NCBI RefSeq assembly: GCF_001428605.1 | Contig: NZ_LMID01000015.1 | Coordinates: 290,001 to 354,000 of the forward strand | Source of the DNA: Sphingomonas sp. Root720 | GTDB lineage: Bacteria > Pseudomonadota > Alphaproteobacteria > Sphingomonadales > Sphingomonadaceae | Direction of reading: 5' to 3' | Length of the DNA: 64,000 bases | Shown: positions 61,547-64,000 of the stretch, in pieces | Position numbering within the stretch: the first letter of the stretch is position 1 | How the letters are laid out: each line of letters opens with the position of its first letter | Made by a program: the position numbers and the translations under genes | The notes under the pieces: model-generated | Seen by the model: the letters and a program-made list of their open reading frames with translations, nothing else | What the model was told of the DNA's origin: nothing | The model's database searches: none

Positions 61547-62425
61547 TCAGGGCAAGGCCGGCGCCTGCACCGGCGCCGAGGCGCCCATCCAGCGGCCGAC
61601 AACCGCTGCCGCCTTGCCGCCCATGCCGTCGTCCTTGCGGGCGATCAGGCTGGTGATCTGCTGGCTGGTGTCGCCGATCCGGACGCGGGTGCGGACCCAG
61701 AACAGGTTGGAGGTGAGCCCCGTCCCCTGCGGCATCGCCACGTCGATCGAGGCGAGGTCGGCGGCGGTGACATAGCCCTGCCGGTCGCGCAGCGCGACGA
61801 TCCGCCGCGCCGCCATCGGATCGCCGGTCATGATGCCGAGCAGGTCCTCGCTCGCGGCGTTGAGGTTGATCTTGCTGTCATAGGGCAGCGCCGTCAGCAG
61901 CCCCGACAGCCGCGCCACCTGCGCCGGGGCGAGGCCGAGCGCGCCGAGCGGGCGGATGTCGGTCAGCGGGCCCGCGGCGCGGATCGCGGCGACCGCCCTG
62001 ACGGTCTGCTCGGGGGTCATCCCCACGGCGGCGGCGATCCTGCCGAGCGCCTCCGCGGCAACCGGATCGGGCTGCATCACCGCGTTGACGTTGAAGCGGC
62101 CCTGCGCGTCGGCGATGGCGAGGTCGAAGCTGCCGCCCTCGATCGGCGCGCCGCGCTCGGCGAGCGCCCCCCAGGGTTCGGAGCGGTTGTCGTTGTCGGG
62201 GGCGACCGCCGCGTCGCGGCGCAGCGCCACCACCGCCGAGACCTCGCCGCCGCGCGCGATCGCCTGCGCGCGGGCGGCCTCGCGCATCTTCAGCCCGCGC
62301 TCGAGGCCGCTGTCCTCGGCCGAGATCATCAGCAGCAATATGCCGCTGGCGATCGCGACGAACAGCAGCACGTTGACGAGGATCATCCCTTCCTCGTCGC
62401 GGCCCGGCGCAGTCCCTGCCGTCAC
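61547..62425 (-). CDS. gspK: Type II secretion minor pseudopilin GspK
   Basis: A 292-residue minor pseudopilin that caps the type II secretion pseudopilus. After a short leader, the prepilin site is EEG/MILVNVLLFVAIASGI. The large periplasmic part contains two helix-hairpin-helix-like SAM segments (TPEQTVRAVAAIRAAG; INLNAASEDLLGIMTGDPMA) typical of GspK. GTG start overlaps the gspJ stop (GTGA). Confidence 0.9.
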   Translation of the reverse strand: MTAGTAPGRDEEGMILVNVLLFVAIASGILLLMISAEDSGLERGLKMREAARAQAIARGGEVSAVVALRRDAAVAPDNDNRSEPWGALAERGAPIEGGSFDLAIADAQGRFNVNAVMQPDPVAAEALGRIAAAVGMTPEQTVRAVAAIRAAGPLTDIRPLGALGLAPAQVARLSGLLTALPYDSKINLNAASEDLLGIMTGDPMAARRIVALRDRQGYVTAADLASIDVAMPQGTGLTSNLFWVRTRVRIGDTSQQITSLIARKDDGMGGKAAAVVGRWMGASAPVQAPALP

Positions 62426-62964
62426 GGATGCACCGGCAGCGGCACGACCCGCCGCAGCGATCCGCCGGCCGCAGCGCCCGGCGCCAGCGCGATGTCGGCG
62501 GCGACGGCGGCCGGCCACTGGTTGGCCAGCGCGGGGTCCGGCGGCCAGCGGTCGACCCAGCCCATGCCCGGCCGGTAATAGCTCCAGCGCACCGCGCCGA
62601 CCCCCTGCAGCATCCGCTGCGCGCCCTGCGGCAGCCCGCGTCCCCGGACGCCGCGCAGCAGGGTGCCGGCGCCGTGCTGGTAGGTGATCCGCACCGGCAG
62701 CCCGCCGGCGGCGGCGAGCGGGCGGCTGAAGCTCAGTATCGCGCCGTCGCCCTGGAGCGGGCCGGGGCTGAGCTGCGACAGGTCGTTGTCGATCACGTAC
62801 ATCGCGCGCTGCACCTCGGCGAGCCGGTCGAGCCGGCCCTCGGTGCGGTCGCGAATCCCCATCAGGCTGTCGACCAGCGCCAGCCCGGCGAGCGCGATCA
62901 GCCCGAACAGCGCGAGCGAGATCATCAGCTCGATCAGGGTGAAGCCGGCCTGGGCTTCCTCCAC
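62422..62964 (-). CDS. gspJ: Type II secretion minor pseudopilin GspJ
   Basis: A 180-residue minor pseudopilin. The prepilin signal is QAG/FTLIELMISLALFGLIAL, with a short leader VEEAQA. The start at GTG 62964 (GGGGCGG upstream) gives the six-residue leader normal for the family. Longer in-frame starts exist: ATG 62988, inside an intergenic-repeat copy, and GTG 63063, which would overlap the previous stop. Coupled to gspK. Other gsp genes are not in the window. Confidence 0.85.
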   Translation of the reverse strand: MEEAQAGFTLIELMISLALFGLIALAGLALVDSLMGIRDRTEGRLDRLAEVQRAMYVIDNDLSQLSPGPLQGDGAILSFSRPLAAAGGLPVRITYQHGAGTLLRGVRGRGLPQGAQRMLQGVGAVRWSYYRPGMGWVDRWPPDPALANQWPAAVAADIALAPGAAAGGSLRRVVPLPVHP

Positions 62965-62983
62965 AACCGCCCCACCGTCGATC

Positions 62984-63009
62984 GTCATGCCGGCGCAGGC
63001 TGGCATGAC
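62984..63009. repeat. Single-arm dispersed repeat, copy 8
   Basis: GTCATGCCGG-CGCAGG-CTGGCATGAC, one self-complementary arm of the dispersed family, in the 5' region of gspJ. Confidence 0.7.
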
Positions 63010-63059
63010 GGTTCGGGAAACAGGTCCGTCAGACGGGCGCCCGCAGGCGCCGCTCCCCG

Positions 63060-64000
63060 TCACAGCGATCCGCTCTTGTCCGCCACCATATAGCCGTCGG
63101 GACCAGCGACCAGGATCGTCAGCGCGCGTGCCGCGCTGCCATCGGCGGCGAAGCGGATCGGCCCGGTGACGGTGTTGAACGACGGCACCGACAGCAGCGC
63201 CGACCGGTCGACCACGCCGCCCTCGCGCAGCGCCTCGATGATCGTCATCGCGTCATAGGCGAGCGCCGCGATCAGGCCCGGCCCGGTCGCCCCGCTCTTC
63301 TGGTAGCGGCCGGCGAAGTCGGCGAGCGCGTCGGGGTCGGGCCCCGACAGCCAGGCGCCGGCGATCTCCTGCGGCGGCAGGTCCATCGCCTGCTGGGTGC
63401 CGAGCAGCTGGATGCCGCTGCCCGCCAGGGCCCGCGCCGCCTGTCGCAGCGCATCGCCGCCCTCGGTGACGAGCAGCGCGTCGGGCAGTCCGCCCGCCCG
63501 GCGCAGCGCCGCCGGCAGGTCGGCCGCGAGGGTGCCCGCCGGCAGCATCGTCACCTCGAGCCCCGCCGCGCCGCGCAGCCGCTCGGCCGCCGCATTGCCC
63601 TGCGCCGACCAGCGCGATCCCCCGCCGAACACCGCGACGCGGCGTACCCCCCGGCCGCGCGCGTAGCGGAGGACCGCGGTGACGCTCTGCCCGGCGGTGA
63701 TGCCGAGCAGGAAGGCGCCGCTGCCGATCAGGTCCTCGTCGTTGCTGAAGCTGAGCACCGGCACCGCGCCGGCGGCCTGCGCGGCGGCGCGGCTCTCCTC
63801 GGCGAAGAGCGGGCCGACGATCGCGCGGGCGTCGCGGCGCAGCGCGAGCTGGACCGCCGCGACCGCGCCGGCCGCCGTCCCGCCGGTATCGAGGACCACC
63901 GTCTCCTCGGGCTTTCCGCCCGGCGATTGGGCGAGCACCGCCGCGCGCTGCATGCTAAGGCCGACCAGGGCCGACCCGCCCGACAGCGGCAGCAGCAGCG
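63060..64000 (-). CDS. Periplasmic-binding/LpoA-like protein (penicillin-binding-protein activator), partial
   Basis: The C-terminal 313 residues or so of a type 1 periplasmic-binding-fold protein; the gene continues past the right edge. The frame reads LLLPLSGGSALVGLSMQRAA at the edge, then ARAIVGPLFAEESRAAAQAA, VPVLSFSNDEDLIGSGAFLL and LAYDAMTIIEALREGG. This LPLSG-start, LivJ/LpoA-like pattern is usual in alphaproteobacterial PBP activators. It is immediately upstream of gspJ, an unusual neighbour. Confidence 0.8.
   Translation of the reverse strand, partial: LLLPLSGGSALVGLSMQRAAVLAQSPGGKPEETVVLDTGGTAAGAVAAVQLALRRDARAIVGPLFAEESRAAAQAAGAVPVLSFSNDEDLIGSGAFLLGITAGQSVTAVLRYARGRGVRRVAVFGGGSRWSAQGNAAAERLRGAAGLEVTMLPAGTLAADLPAALRRAGGLPDALLVTEGGDALRQAARALAGSGIQLLGTQQAMDLPPQEIAGAWLSGPDPDALADFAGRYQKSGATGPGLIAALAYDAMTIIEALREGGVVDRSALLSVPSFNTVTGPIRFAADGSAARALTILVAGPDGYMVADKSGSL

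Overview
This 64 kb window is high-GC, densely coding chromosomal DNA from an alphaproteobacterium. The most likely source is a sphingomonad (Sphingomonadaceae; a Sphingomonas/Rhizorhabdus-type genome). The evidence is inference from several features: three large TonB-dependent receptors, a FecI/FecR surface-signalling set, a DUF4167 protein beside prmC-prfA, an NDUFA12-type complex I protein beside mlaD, DUF2155 and aat, a two-domain cold-shock protein, the order tRNA-Trp-secE-nusG-rplK-rplA, and one dispersed intergenic palindrome family of the kind common in sphingomonads.

Layout. 0-6.6 kb: DUF4167, prmC, prfA and hisS on the minus strand; ppa and an MFS transporter on the plus strand. 6.6-10.1 kb: an accessory block starting right after tRNA-Pro(CGG), with visibly lower GC at first. 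It holds a three-gene cassette (zinc-ribbon/DUF4145 protein, two-TM GAF-like protein, small protein), phage-like scraps, a small membrane protein and a PadR regulator with a tandem-palindrome promoter. It ends in a chimeric junction with a 5'-truncated araC-type gene. 10.8-14.2 kb: orphan DNA methyltransferase, maiA, tRNA-Pro(TGG), a stand-alone receiver domain and an HNH nuclease with an EVE-like N-terminus. 14.2-25.1 kb: envelope uptake functions (TonB receptor with a secreted phosphodiesterase; lolA; FecI-FecR-TonB receptor-FG-GAP protein). 25-34.7 kb: housekeeping genes nadD-rsfS-rlmH-envC-ctpA, dsbB-coq7, two paralogous small secreted proteins, aat, then DUF2155-mlaD-NDUFA12 on the opposite strand. 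34.7-47.4 kb: a block of six hairpins, DUF192, cold-shock protein, recX, a fatty acyl-AMP ligase, tRNA-Trp-secE-nusG-rplK-rplA, a sigma-54-type promoter driving a tiny PEP-CTERM-like protein, hisE, a HIT protein, a glycosyltransferase-like protein, an amino-acid permease and a PfkB kinase. 47.4-64 kb: GST, RibD-like reductase with a divergent HxlR regulator, prolyl 4-hydroxylase, a Pho-box-associated lipoprotein and TonB receptor, a GH130/GT4 pair, a quinone-oxidoreductase-like protein, an M28 peptidase, gspK-gspJ and a partial periplasmic-binding (LpoA-like) protein running off the end.

How the genes work together. The ordinary parts are translation and cell-envelope maintenance operons. The accessory biology is concentrated in (i) 6.7-10.1 kb, the best candidate for an undescribed system; (ii) the two DNA-modification/restriction-type genes at 10.9-14.2 kb; (iii) three TonB receptor loci, each with a different partner (phosphodiesterase, FG-GAP protein under FecI/FecR, parallel-beta lipoprotein under a likely Pho box); and (iv) the GT4-GH130 pair. 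No CRISPR array, transposase, integrase or rRNA gene was seen. All functional calls come from reading the sequence; no database search was run.
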